This document shows, piece after piece, positions 13,395 through 19,896 of a stretch of 21,571 nt of DNA. This stretch comes from Candidatus Pygmaiobacter gallistercoris (GTDB lineage: Bacteria > Bacillota > Clostridia > Oscillospirales > Ruminococcaceae): the NCBI GenBank assembly GCA_019113125.1, contig DXIA01000121.1, forward strand, positions 1-21,571, read 5' to 3'. A program made the position numbers and the translations under genes. The number at the start of each line of letters is the position of its first letter. Within the stretch, counting starts at the first letter, position 1. The notes below the pieces were generated by a model that did no database searches, was not told the origin of the DNA, and saw only the letters and a program-made list of their open reading frames with translations.

Positions 13395-14957
13395 TTATCC
13401 TGCCACACCTTTTTTCTGCTCGTTCTTTTTGCCGTTTTTCTGCTCGCTCTTCGGCGGTTTTTTCGCCGGCGGGGGCAGCTCGAACCAGAAGTCGGACCCC
13501 TGGCCGACCGCGCTCTGCACCCCGAACGGGGCGCCGTGGGCGACCAGGATCGCCTTGACGATCGAGAGCCCCAGCCCGCTGCCCCGCCGCCCGGCATCCG
13601 AGCGGGCGCGGTAGTACCGGTCGAAGATGTAGGGCAGCTCCTTCTCCTCGATGCCGCAGCCGTTGTCGATGACGTCGGCCCGCACCCGGCCGCCGCTGCC
13701 GACGGTGAGGGTGACCCTCACCGCGCCCTTCTCCCCGAGGTGGGCGATGGCGTTCGAGACGAGGTTGTGCAGCACCCGGCCGATCTGGACCGGGTCGGCA
13801 TAGACCTCGGCCTCCTCCGGGCCCTGCTGGGTGAGGGCAAAGCCCTCCTTCTCGGCCCGGTCGGCGTACCGGCGCAGCACGTCGGCGACCAGCTCGGCGA
13901 GGTCGAACCGCTCGGGGCTGGGTTTCTCCGAACCGGAGGAGTACTTCGAGAGCTCCATCACGCTGTTGACCAATACCGACAGCCGGTCCGACTCGTCGAT
14001 GATGACCGACAGATCGTCCTCCCGGCGGGCCTTGTCCTCCCCGTCGAGGTCCCGGATCGTCTCGGCGTACCCCTTGATGAGGGTCAGCGGGGTGCGCAGG
14101 TCGTGGCTGATGTTGGCGATCAGCTCCCGCTGCAGCTGGGTGGACTTCGCGATCTCGCCGGTCATGTAGTTGAAGTCCCGGGCGAGAGCGCCCAGCTCAT
14201 CCCGGCTCTTGAGCTCGACCCGGGCGGCGTAGTCCCCCGCCGCGACCCGCTTTGCCGCGTCGGAGAGCTGGCTGACCGGCCGGGTGAACCAGCGGGCGAA
14301 CAGCAGCGCCGAGACCAGCGAGATCGCCAGCAGGATGACGCTGATGAAGACCAGCTGCCCGCTGACCACCTGCATCGCCTGATCCACCCGCTCGAGGTTG
14401 GTGCTCGCCAGCACGATGTAGCCGCTCGCGGTCACCGTTCCCATCACCTGCTGCTGGCGGTAGGGGGTGGCGGAGAAGTCGACCAGCGTCTCCTCCAGCT
14501 GGCCCTTCTGGGCGACCTGCTGCCGCTTGACGATGGCGAGGTTGGAATCGGCCTGGGTGTGGCTGCCGAAGATGGTCTGGCTGGTCGGGTGGAGCTGGCA
14601 GCCGTCCCCGATCCCCTCCAGCACGAAGAAGGCCCGGAAGGCCCGCATCGGGGTGTCGAGGGTGAGGGAGCGGTAGTCGTGGGATGCGATGCAGTCCTCA
14701 TTCGCCGAGACCTCGACGCAGATGCCCGACTGCATCAGCGGCCGGATCAGCCCCATCAGCCCGGCGACGTCCTTCTCCTGTGCCTCGCTGCTCTCGAGCA
14801 CCGCCGCGACGGCGGTGATCTTGCTGCCCAGCTCGCTGCGGATCATGCTGCGGTAGTTCGGCTCAAAGAGGACCACCGTCAAGAGCCAGACCAGCGCGAT
14901 GAGCAGGATGCACAGGCAGGAGACGAAGAGGGCGAGCTTGGTTTTGATCGATTTCAT
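13395..14957 (-). CDS. membrane sensor histidine kinase
   Basis: This two-component sensor has 520 residues. A first membrane helix lies at about 7-31, an extracytoplasmic sensing region at 32-200 and a second helix at about 201-222. Then come a HAMP linker (222-275), the HisKA dimerisation helix with phospho-acceptor His285 in NISHDLRTP, and a HATPase domain. The HATPase domain has N-box HNLVSNA (396-402), G1 DNGCGI (431-436) and G2 GSGLGLSIVK (459-468). The sensing region has three cysteines (80, 89, 120). The C-terminus is an unusual Lys/Pro/Gln-rich tail of about 25 residues. The gene starts 14 bases after the response regulator stop and is surely its partner. The layout resembles PhoR/ResE-type kinases, but the signal is unknown. 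Confidence 0.94.
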   Translation of the reverse strand: MKSIKTKLALFVSCLCILLIALVWLLTVVLFEPNYRSMIRSELGSKITAVAAVLESSEAQEKDVAGLMGLIRPLMQSGICVEVSANEDCIASHDYRSLTLDTPMRAFRAFFVLEGIGDGCQLHPTSQTIFGSHTQADSNLAIVKRQQVAQKGQLEETLVDFSATPYRQQQVMGTVTASGYIVLASTNLERVDQAMQVVSGQLVFISVILLAISLVSALLFARWFTRPVSQLSDAAKRVAAGDYAARVELKSRDELGALARDFNYMTGEIAKSTQLQRELIANISHDLRTPLTLIKGYAETIRDLDGEDKARREDDLSVIIDESDRLSVLVNSVMELSKYSSGSEKPSPERFDLAELVADVLRRYADRAEKEGFALTQQGPEEAEVYADPVQIGRVLHNLVSNAIAHLGEKGAVRVTLTVGSGGRVRADVIDNGCGIEEKELPYIFDRYYRARSDAGRRGSGLGLSIVKAILVAHGAPFGVQSAVGQGSDFWFELPPPAKKPPKSEQKNGKKNEQKKGVAG

Positions 14958-14971
14958 CGGGGAAAATCCTC

Positions 14972-15652
14972 TCAGTTGGCCGGGTCGAACTTATACCCCA
15001 CGCCCCAGACGGTGACGATGTCCTCCCGGTGAGAGCCGAGATGGCTGCGCAGCATCTTGATGTGGGTGTCCACCGTCCGGTCCTCGCCGTAGTAGTCGTA
15101 GTTCCAGACCTTCTGCAAAATCTTCTCCCGCGAGAGGGCGATGCCCTTGTTGTGGGCGAGAAAGACCAAAAGGTCGAACTCCTTGGGGGTGAGGGAGACC
15201 TCCTTGCCGGCGATCTTGACGCTGTGGGAGGCGGTGTCGATCACCAGATCCCCGAAGACGAAGTTCTCCCCGTCGGCCTGTCCCTTGGGCAGGGTGCGGC
15301 CGAGCACCGCCTTGACCCGGGCGACCATCTCGCGGGGGCTGAACGGCTTGACGATGTAGTCGTCCGCCCCGCCCTCGAGCCCGGCGACCCGGTCGTACTC
15401 CTCGCCCCGGGCGGTCAGCATGATGACCGGGGTGGTGATCTTCCGCGCCCGGATCTCCCGCAGGCAGGTCATCCCGTCGACAAAGGGCATCATAATATCC
15501 AGCAGCACAAGGTCAAAGCTGGTCGCTGTCAGCTGGGCCAGCGCCGCCGAGCCGTCGGTCGCCTCGGTGCAGGCGAATCCCTCGTGCTCGAGATACTCCC
15601 GGATCATCTGGCGGATGCGGGGTTCATCGTCCACAATTAAGATTCTGACCAT
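14972..15652 (-). CDS. OmpR/PhoB-family response regulator
   Basis: This DNA-binding response regulator has 226 residues. The receiver domain (about 1-118) has acidic pair Asp8/Asp9, phospho-acceptor Asp52 in LLDIMMP, Thr80 and Lys102. The C-terminal winged helix (about 128-226) has SLTPKEFDLLVFLAHN and a recognition region ending VWGVGYKFDP, as in OmpR/PhoB. GAGGTGA precedes the ATG at 15652. It is the first gene of the operon with the kinase. A GC hairpin and a 9-base direct repeat lie upstream. The regulon is unknown; the divergent phosphodiesterase gene is a possible target. Confidence 0.94.
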   Translation of the reverse strand: MVRILIVDDEPRIRQMIREYLEHEGFACTEATDGSAALAQLTATSFDLVLLDIMMPFVDGMTCLREIRARKITTPVIMLTARGEEYDRVAGLEGGADDYIVKPFSPREMVARVKAVLGRTLPKGQADGENFVFGDLVIDTASHSVKIAGKEVSLTPKEFDLLVFLAHNKGIALSREKILQKVWNYDYYGEDRTVDTHIKMLRSHLGSHREDIVTVWGVGYKFDPAN

Positions 15653-15677
15653 CTTGCTTCACCTCATTTTTTTCATC

Positions 15678-15702
15678 GGCCGGGGCGCAGATCCCCCCGG
15701 CC
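15678..15702 (-). promoter_or_regulatory. GC hairpin in the response regulator leader
   Basis: GGCCGGGG (15678-15685) pairs with CCCCGGCC (15695-15702), about 25 bases before the response regulator start. On the minus strand it is followed by A residues, not T, so it is not a terminator. It could stabilise the mRNA or affect translation. Confidence 0.4.
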
Positions 15703-15733
15703 TGCCCATTCTTACCCACAGTTTAAGTTTTGG

Positions 15734-15751
15734 TTATGTCAATTATGTGAA
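15734..15751 (-). repeat. 9-base direct repeat between the response regulator and phosphodiesterase genes
   Basis: TTATGTCAA and TTATGTGAA stand head to tail (15734-15742 and 15743-15751). On the minus strand they read TTCACATAA then TTGACATAA. OmpR-family regulators bind direct repeats, so this is a candidate operator for autoregulation. I could not place a convincing -10 for the minus-strand promoter. Confidence 0.4.
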
Positions 15752-15769
15752 ATCTTTTTTCCGCCCCGG

Positions 15770-15799
15770 TTGACAGCCCGGTGTGCGGCGCGCTAAAAT
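15770..15799 (+). promoter_or_regulatory. promoter of the phosphodiesterase gene
   Basis: A consensus TTGACA (15770-15775) and TAAAAT (15794-15799) are 18 bases apart, leaving a leader of about 26 bases. Confidence 0.75.
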
Positions 15800-15831
15800 A
15801 CCTGCGGATCCTGTCGAAAGGAAGTGTTTTT

Positions 15832-16656
15832 ATGCCGGTCTTATTCTGGTTTTTTGTGGTCCTTCTCCTGCTCTGCGCGCTGGCGCTGCTGCTGATCTGG
15901 CCGGGGCGGCCGAGCAAGGCGCAGCTCGCCCCGTTTGCCCGCCGCTGCTTTGCCCACCGGGGGCTGCACACCCCCGACAAGGCGGTGCCGGAGAACAGCC
16001 TGCCCGCCTTTCGCCGGGCGGTCGAGGCGGGCTACGGCATCGAGCTGGACATCCAGCTGTCGCGGGACGGCGCGGTGGTGGTCTTTCACGACGACACCCT
16101 CGACCGGGTCTGCGGGGTCCACGGTCGGGTGGACGCCTTCGACCTCGCCGCGCTGCGGGGGATGAAGCTCTGCGGCACCGCAGAGGGGATCCCCCTCTTC
16201 ACCGAGGTGCTCGAGGCGGTCGGCGGCAGGGTGCCGCTGATCGTCGAGCTCAAGAGCGGCCCCCGCAACCGGCTGCTCTGCGAGAAGGCCCTCGCGCTGC
16301 TGCGGCAGTATCAGGGCCCCTACTGCATCGAGAGCTTTGATCCCCGGATCGTGCGCTGGTTCAAGCAGCACGCCCCCGACCTGCTGCGGGGCCAGCTCTC
16401 CGGCCCGCCCCGCACCTTCGACACCCTGCCGGCGGTCGGCGGTTTTATCCTGGGCAACCTGATGGGGGACCTGATCTGCCGGCCGGGCTTTATCGCCTAC
16501 GACAACAAGCCAAAGCCCCTCCTGGTCCGGCTGGCCTGCCGGCTCGGCCCGGCGCGGGTGGTCTGGACCGCGCGGGACGCCGCCGACCACGTGCGGCTGT
16601 GCCGGGAGAACGACGCGATCATCTTTGAATTCTACCGCCCCGACCCGACCTTCTGA
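15832..16656 (+). CDS. membrane-anchored glycerophosphodiester phosphodiesterase
   Basis: This enzyme is predicted to split glycerophosphodiesters into glycerol-3-phosphate and an alcohol. The protein has 274 residues. One N-terminal membrane helix (about 4-23) follows a short start and anchors it. The GDPD barrel has FAHRGLHTPDK with His42 and Arg43, PENS with Glu54, ELDIQLSRDG with Glu71 and Asp73, and VFHDDTLDR with His86, which are the catalytic and metal residues. The ATG at 15832 has AAAGGAAG about 8 bases upstream. Longer in-frame starts fall inside the promoter. The topology (catalytic domain outside or inside) cannot be fixed, but a short N-terminus suggests an external domain. It is monocistronic with its own promoter and terminator. 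Confidence 0.9.
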   Translation: MPVLFWFFVVLLLLCALALLLIWPGRPSKAQLAPFARRCFAHRGLHTPDKAVPENSLPAFRRAVEAGYGIELDIQLSRDGAVVVFHDDTLDRVCGVHGRVDAFDLAALRGMKLCGTAEGIPLFTEVLEAVGGRVPLIVELKSGPRNRLLCEKALALLRQYQGPYCIESFDPRIVRWFKQHAPDLLRGQLSGPPRTFDTLPAVGGFILGNLMGDLICRPGFIAYDNKPKPLLVRLACRLGPARVVWTARDAADHVRLCRENDAIIFEFYRPDPTF

Positions 16657-16672
16657 GGGGCGAAGACGCCGA

Positions 16673-16704
16673 GACCCGGGCGCCAGACGGCGTCCGGGTC
16701 TTTT
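16673..16704 (+). terminator. terminator of the phosphodiesterase gene
   Basis: GACCCGGGCGCC (16673-16684) pairs with GGCGTCCGGGTC (16689-16700), with one G-U pair and loop AGAC, followed by TTTT. Confidence 0.88.
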
Positions 16705-16708
16705 GTTG

Positions 16709-17791
16709 TCACATCCGCGCGTCCCCGCTGACCTTGCGCTGCAGGGTGCCAAAGCCGTCCCCCGCGTCGTGGGTCCCCCGGGCCACCCGGCGGTAGAGGG
16801 TGGGGCTGGTGAGGGCGGCGGCGATCAGCTCCCCCATCCGCTCGCAGCTGACCAGCCGGCAGCGGCGGGTGAGGATGTCGGCGGTGCGGTAGCCGTCGTC
16901 CAGCACCCGCTGCACCGCCGCCTCGATCGCGGCGCACTCGTCCGCCATCCCGAACGCGTATTTGAGCAGCAGCGCCCCGGCGTAGACCGCCCCGACCGGG
17001 TTTGCGAGGTTCTGGCCCGCCATGTCGGGGGAGGGGCCGAGCACCGGGTGGTAGAGCCCCCGGCGGCCCGCCCCGAGCACCGCGCAGGACATCATGCCGG
17101 CGCTGCCGGTCAGCCCGGCGGCCTCCCCGGCGAGCACCGCGCCGCAGACGCCGTCGGCGAGGATGACGTCGAACCGGGCGGGGTCCTGCAGCAGCCGGCT
17201 GGCGACCTCGCTCGCCCCGAGCCGGCGCAGCCGCACCCTGGGGAACTCGGCGGCCAGCCGGTCGAGCAGCGCCCGCCAGCTGCGCCGGGCGCAGGCGTCG
17301 AGCCCCGGCTGCTCGGCGAAGACCAGCCCGCAGCGGCGCATCTCGGCGGTGCGGAAGGCGATCCGGGCGATCCGGACCGCGTCCTCCTCCCCCCGCACGG
17401 CGGGGGCGTCCTCCTCCTCCCCGGCCGAGAACTCCCCGATCGCCTGCACCAGCATCAGGTCGATGTCCTGCTTGACCAGCGCCGGGGCGAGGGGGCTCGC
17501 CCCCGCCAGCTGGGGGTAGAGCAGCGCCGGCCGCATCCGGGCCTTGAGGGCCATCGCCTCGGCCAGCTGGCCGATCGCCTGGCCGGTGCCCACCCCGGCG
17601 AGGACGCTGTCCGCCGCAAGGCAGCGCTCCAGCACCTCCTCCCCGAGCGGGGCGCTCAGCCCGACCGGGATCAGCTCAAAGGTGAACCTGTGCCCGAACC
17701 GGCCCCCGATCGCCCGCAGCGCCTTCTCGGCCTGGGCGAGCACCTCGGCCCCGATGCCGCCGCCGGGCAGCAGCGCGATTTTCTTTTCCAT
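16709..17791 (-). CDS. isopropylmalate/isocitrate dehydrogenase-fold protein without catalytic residues (pseudoenzyme)
   Basis: The protein has 360 residues, the usual length for LeuB, and recognisable family architecture: LPGGGIGAEV at the start, EDAVRIARIAFRTAE, DPARFDVILADG, and the cofactor-side GPSPDMAGQNLANP (252-265). Aligned by eye with Thermus isopropylmalate dehydrogenase, the active site is gone. Metal ligands Asp217, Asp241 and Asp245 correspond to Ser194, Ala218 and Gly222. The catalytic Lys of DKAN falls in EQPG (160-163). Substrate Arg132 corresponds to Gln116, and Arg104 of NLRP to Leu. The reading frame is intact and under a T-box, so it is expressed and selected, not a decaying pseudogene. 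It may be regulatory or have a new reaction. AAGGGTGG lies 8 bases before the ATG at 17791. It is monocistronic. Confidence 0.8.
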   Translation of the reverse strand: MEKKIALLPGGGIGAEVLAQAEKALRAIGGRFGHRFTFELIPVGLSAPLGEEVLERCLAADSVLAGVGTGQAIGQLAEAMALKARMRPALLYPQLAGASPLAPALVKQDIDLMLVQAIGEFSAGEEEDAPAVRGEEDAVRIARIAFRTAEMRRCGLVFAEQPGLDACARRSWRALLDRLAAEFPRVRLRRLGASEVASRLLQDPARFDVILADGVCGAVLAGEAAGLTGSAGMMSCAVLGAGRRGLYHPVLGPSPDMAGQNLANPVGAVYAGALLLKYAFGMADECAAIEAAVQRVLDDGYRTADILTRRCRLVSCERMGELIAAALTSPTLYRRVARGTHDAGDGFGTLQRKVSGDARM

Positions 17792-17825
17792 CTTCACGAC
17801 CACCCTTTCTCTGCGGCAGAGAGTC

Positions 17826-18090
17826 AAAAAAAGCTCCGTCTGCCGCCCGCAGGCGGGAGACGAAGCATTGCTCCGCGGTACCACTCCCGTTGCCGCGCAC
17901 AGCGCGGCCACTCTGCCCCGTCGAAAAACGGGCGCCCGGATAACGGCGGGCCGGCCGGCGCGGCCTAATGGGAGTTCGGCCTTGCTGCTCACAGGGGATC
18001 TGTCCGCGCCGCCGTCGCTGCCTCGCACCGGCCGGCAGCTCTCTTGAGACGGTAGGGGCGCGGACCGCTGTCCTGCTCCTCGCATGTTCT
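17826..18090 (-). ncRNA. T-box riboswitch leader
   Basis: On the minus strand the leader has the distal stem I sequence AGAGAGCTGCC with GGTGCGAGGCAG (about 18044-18017). It then has a stem III-like GCCCGCCGTTATCCGGGC and the T-box AGTGGTACCGCGG (17885-17873). A terminator hairpin (17866-17833, GCTTCGTCT with AGACGGAGC) ends in seven T residues (17832-17826). Uncharged tRNA should favour the antiterminator. The stem GTCCGCGCC/GGCGCGGAC and a lower CAGG/CCTG helix frame a specifier loop with AGATCC. Alignment to typical leaders favours AUC (Ile) as specifier. UCC and a CUC elsewhere (GAACTC) cannot be excluded. The target is the dehydrogenase-like gene. Confidence 0.88.
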
Positions 18091-18096
18091 GTCTTT

Positions 18097-18125
18097 AGTC
18101 TAACCCGCCCCCGCCGGCTTGTCAA
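18097..18125 (-). promoter_or_regulatory. promoter of the T-box leader
   Basis: On the minus strand TTGACA (18125-18120) and TAGACT (18102-18097) are 17 bases apart, placing the start near 18090, just ahead of stem I. Confidence 0.8.
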
Positions 18126-18130
18126 GGGGC

Positions 18131-18156
18131 AAAAAAAAGGGACCTGCGGTCCCTTT
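18131..18156 (-). terminator. terminator of the hydrogenase gene
   Basis: AAAGGGACC (18136-18144) pairs with GGTCCCTTT (18148-18156) around loop TGC. On the minus strand a run of eight T residues follows (18138-18131). It lies 4 bases after the hydrogenase stop and abuts the next promoter. Confidence 0.9.
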
Positions 18157-18159
18157 CTC

Positions 18160-19674
18160 TCATTCCTCCAGCAGGATCGGGAGGGTGATCTCGTACTTCG
18201 AATCCAGCGCGTTCTTCTCGGCCGCCTGGTTCTTGTAGGCGTTGACCGTCGCGGTGGATTTCGCGATCGGCTGCAGGGTGCCGGCGCCGGCGACGCAGCC
18301 GCCGGGGCAGGCCATCCCCTCGAGCAGATAGCCGTTGTACTTGCCGGTGCGGGCGATGGTCAGCATCTTCTTGCAGTCGGCAAGTCCCTGGGCGGCCATG
18401 ATCTTGACCTCCTTGTCGGGGTACTTGCGGCGGATGACGTCGGCCACCGCCGAGGCGACCCCGCCGCTGACCGCAAAGCCGCGGCCGGCCGCGGTGCCCT
18501 CCCGCAGCGGGTGCTCCTCGGTGATCTCGTCGAAGTTGACCCCCTTGGCCTCGAACATCCCCATGATCTCCTCAAAGGTCAGCACGAAGTCGACGTCGCT
18601 GCGGATGGTGCGGCGGCTGGCCTCGAGTTTCTTGGCGCTGCAGGGGCCGATGAAGGCGACCTTGCAGCCCTTGTGCTCCTTCTTGAGCAGCCGGGCGGTG
18701 AAGACCATCGGGGTGAGGGCCATCGAGATGTTCGGCGTGAGGTCGGGGAAGAGTTTCTTCGCCATCACCGACCAGGCCGGGCAGCAGGAGGTCGCCATGA
18801 AGGGCAGCTCCCCGGGGACCTTTTTGACGAAGTCCTCCGCCTCGTCAATCGTGCACAGGTCGGCGCCGACCGCGACCTCGGCGACGTCGGCAAAGCCGAG
18901 CAGTTTCATCGCGGCCTTGAGCCGCTCGGGGGTGACCTTCGGGCCGAGCTGGCCGACAAAAGCGGGGGCGACGGCGGCGTAGACCCGGTCCCCCTTCTTG
19001 ATCGAGTGGATCAGCTGGAAGATCTGGCCCTTGTCCGAGATCGCGCCAAACGGGCAGTTGACGATGCACATGCCGCAGGAGACGCACTTGTCGTAGTCGA
19101 TCGCGGCATGGCCCTGCTCGTCGCTGTGGATCGCGTTCATCCCGCAGGCGGCGGCGCAGGGGCGCTCCTGCTTGATGATCGCGTGGTAGGGGCAGGCCTC
19201 GACGCAGCGGCCGCACTTGATGCATTTGGACTGGTCGATCACGCTCTTGCCGTGGACCATCGAGATCGCCCCCTTGGGGCAGACCTCCATGCAGGGGTGG
19301 GCAAGGCAGCCCTGGCAGCCCCCGGTCACGGTGACCCGCTTTTCGGGGCAGGCGTTGCAGGCGAATTTGATGATGTTCACCAGGGGGGGATCATAGTACT
19401 TCTCGGCAATCGCGCTCTCCTCGATCCCCTCGCTGAGCCGGGTGTGCTCGGCGACCGGGCGCAGCGGCAGCCCGATGGCCAGCCGCAGCCGCTCGCCGAC
19501 GATCGCCCGCTCGAGGAAGATGCTCTCCCGGTAGGAGGCCTCCTCGCCCGGGATAATCTTGTAGGGCAGCTCCTCGATCCGGGAGTAGTCCCCGCCCTCA
19601 TAGGCCAGCCGGGCCACCTCCGTAAACACCTTGCGGCGGATATCGGTCACCGAGGAATGGATCCCTCTCATCAT
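18160..19674 (-). CDS. monomeric [FeFe] hydrogenase (group B-like)
   Basis: The enzyme interconverts protons and H2 and is predicted cytosolic. It has 504 residues. Cys-rich N-terminal regions carry several FeS clusters: CNAC and GGCQGCLAHPCMEVCP (106-133), CIKCGRCVEACP (151-162) and CVSCGMCIVNCP (197-208). The H-cluster motifs follow: L1 TSCCPAW (295-301), L2 FIGPCSAKKLE (341-351) and L3 EGMACPGGCVAGAG (452-465). GPC in L2 instead of MPC and the compact single-subunit layout fit group B rather than the bifurcating type. No HydE, HydF or HydG maturase is in the window. I start at the first of two ATGs (19674), 12 bases after AAAGGA; an ATG at 19830 lies beyond the promoter. A Rex-like site lies in the leader, which suggests control by the NADH/NAD+ ratio. 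Confidence 0.92.
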   Translation of the reverse strand: MMRGIHSSVTDIRRKVFTEVARLAYEGGDYSRIEELPYKIIPGEEASYRESIFLERAIVGERLRLAIGLPLRPVAEHTRLSEGIEESAIAEKYYDPPLVNIIKFACNACPEKRVTVTGGCQGCLAHPCMEVCPKGAISMVHGKSVIDQSKCIKCGRCVEACPYHAIIKQERPCAAACGMNAIHSDEQGHAAIDYDKCVSCGMCIVNCPFGAISDKGQIFQLIHSIKKGDRVYAAVAPAFVGQLGPKVTPERLKAAMKLLGFADVAEVAVGADLCTIDEAEDFVKKVPGELPFMATSCCPAWSVMAKKLFPDLTPNISMALTPMVFTARLLKKEHKGCKVAFIGPCSAKKLEASRRTIRSDVDFVLTFEEIMGMFEAKGVNFDEITEEHPLREGTAAGRGFAVSGGVASAVADVIRRKYPDKEVKIMAAQGLADCKKMLTIARTGKYNGYLLEGMACPGGCVAGAGTLQPIAKSTATVNAYKNQAAEKNALDSKYEITLPILLEE

Positions 19675-19720
19675 AATCGGCACTCGTCCTTTCGGTTCAT
19701 TTTTTCGGGGCAAAAACCGG

Positions 19721-19734
19721 GTTAAAAATTTAAC
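19721..19734 (-). promoter_or_regulatory. Rex-like operator in the hydrogenase leader
   Basis: GTTAA-AAAT-TTAAC is an exact match to the core of the clostridial Rex site (TTGTTAA-N4-TTAACAA), though the outer bases differ. It lies roughly 12-25 bases after the predicted hydrogenase transcription start, a repressor position. Rex senses NADH/NAD+ and is known to control fermentation and hydrogen genes in Clostridia. No rex gene is in the window. Confidence 0.55.
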
Positions 19735-19752
19735 GATCTTCACCCATTCGGT

Positions 19753-19781
19753 ATCATACCACGGATGGGGCGCCGGTGCAA
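19753..19781 (-). promoter_or_regulatory. candidate hydrogenase promoter
   Basis: On the minus strand TTGCAC (19781-19776) and TATGAT (19758-19753) are 17 bases apart. The -10 is within the palindrome GGTATCATACC (19750-19760). The -35 is weak. Confidence 0.5.
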
Positions 19782-19832
19782 CCGTTCGGGGAAAGAAAGT
19801 TTTCCATTTTTTGTGTAAATTTTCCTCCATCG

Positions 19833-19861
19833 TTGACAGAAGGGGGGAAAATCGCTAAACT
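19833..19861 (+). promoter_or_regulatory. promoter of the TtcA-HAD gene
   Basis: A consensus TTGACA (19833-19838) and TAAACT (19856-19861) are 17 bases apart, with GGGAAGGGAG as ribosome binding site before the ATG at 19897. Confidence 0.75.
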
Positions 19862-19896
19862 GAAACTGTTTTGACCGGCGGGAAGGGAGCGTTGTT

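Noticed and set aside
16709-17791. Calling this gene leuB
   Set aside because: Fold and length fit, but the metal ligands and catalytic Lys are absent, so the isopropylmalate dehydrogenase activity is not supported.
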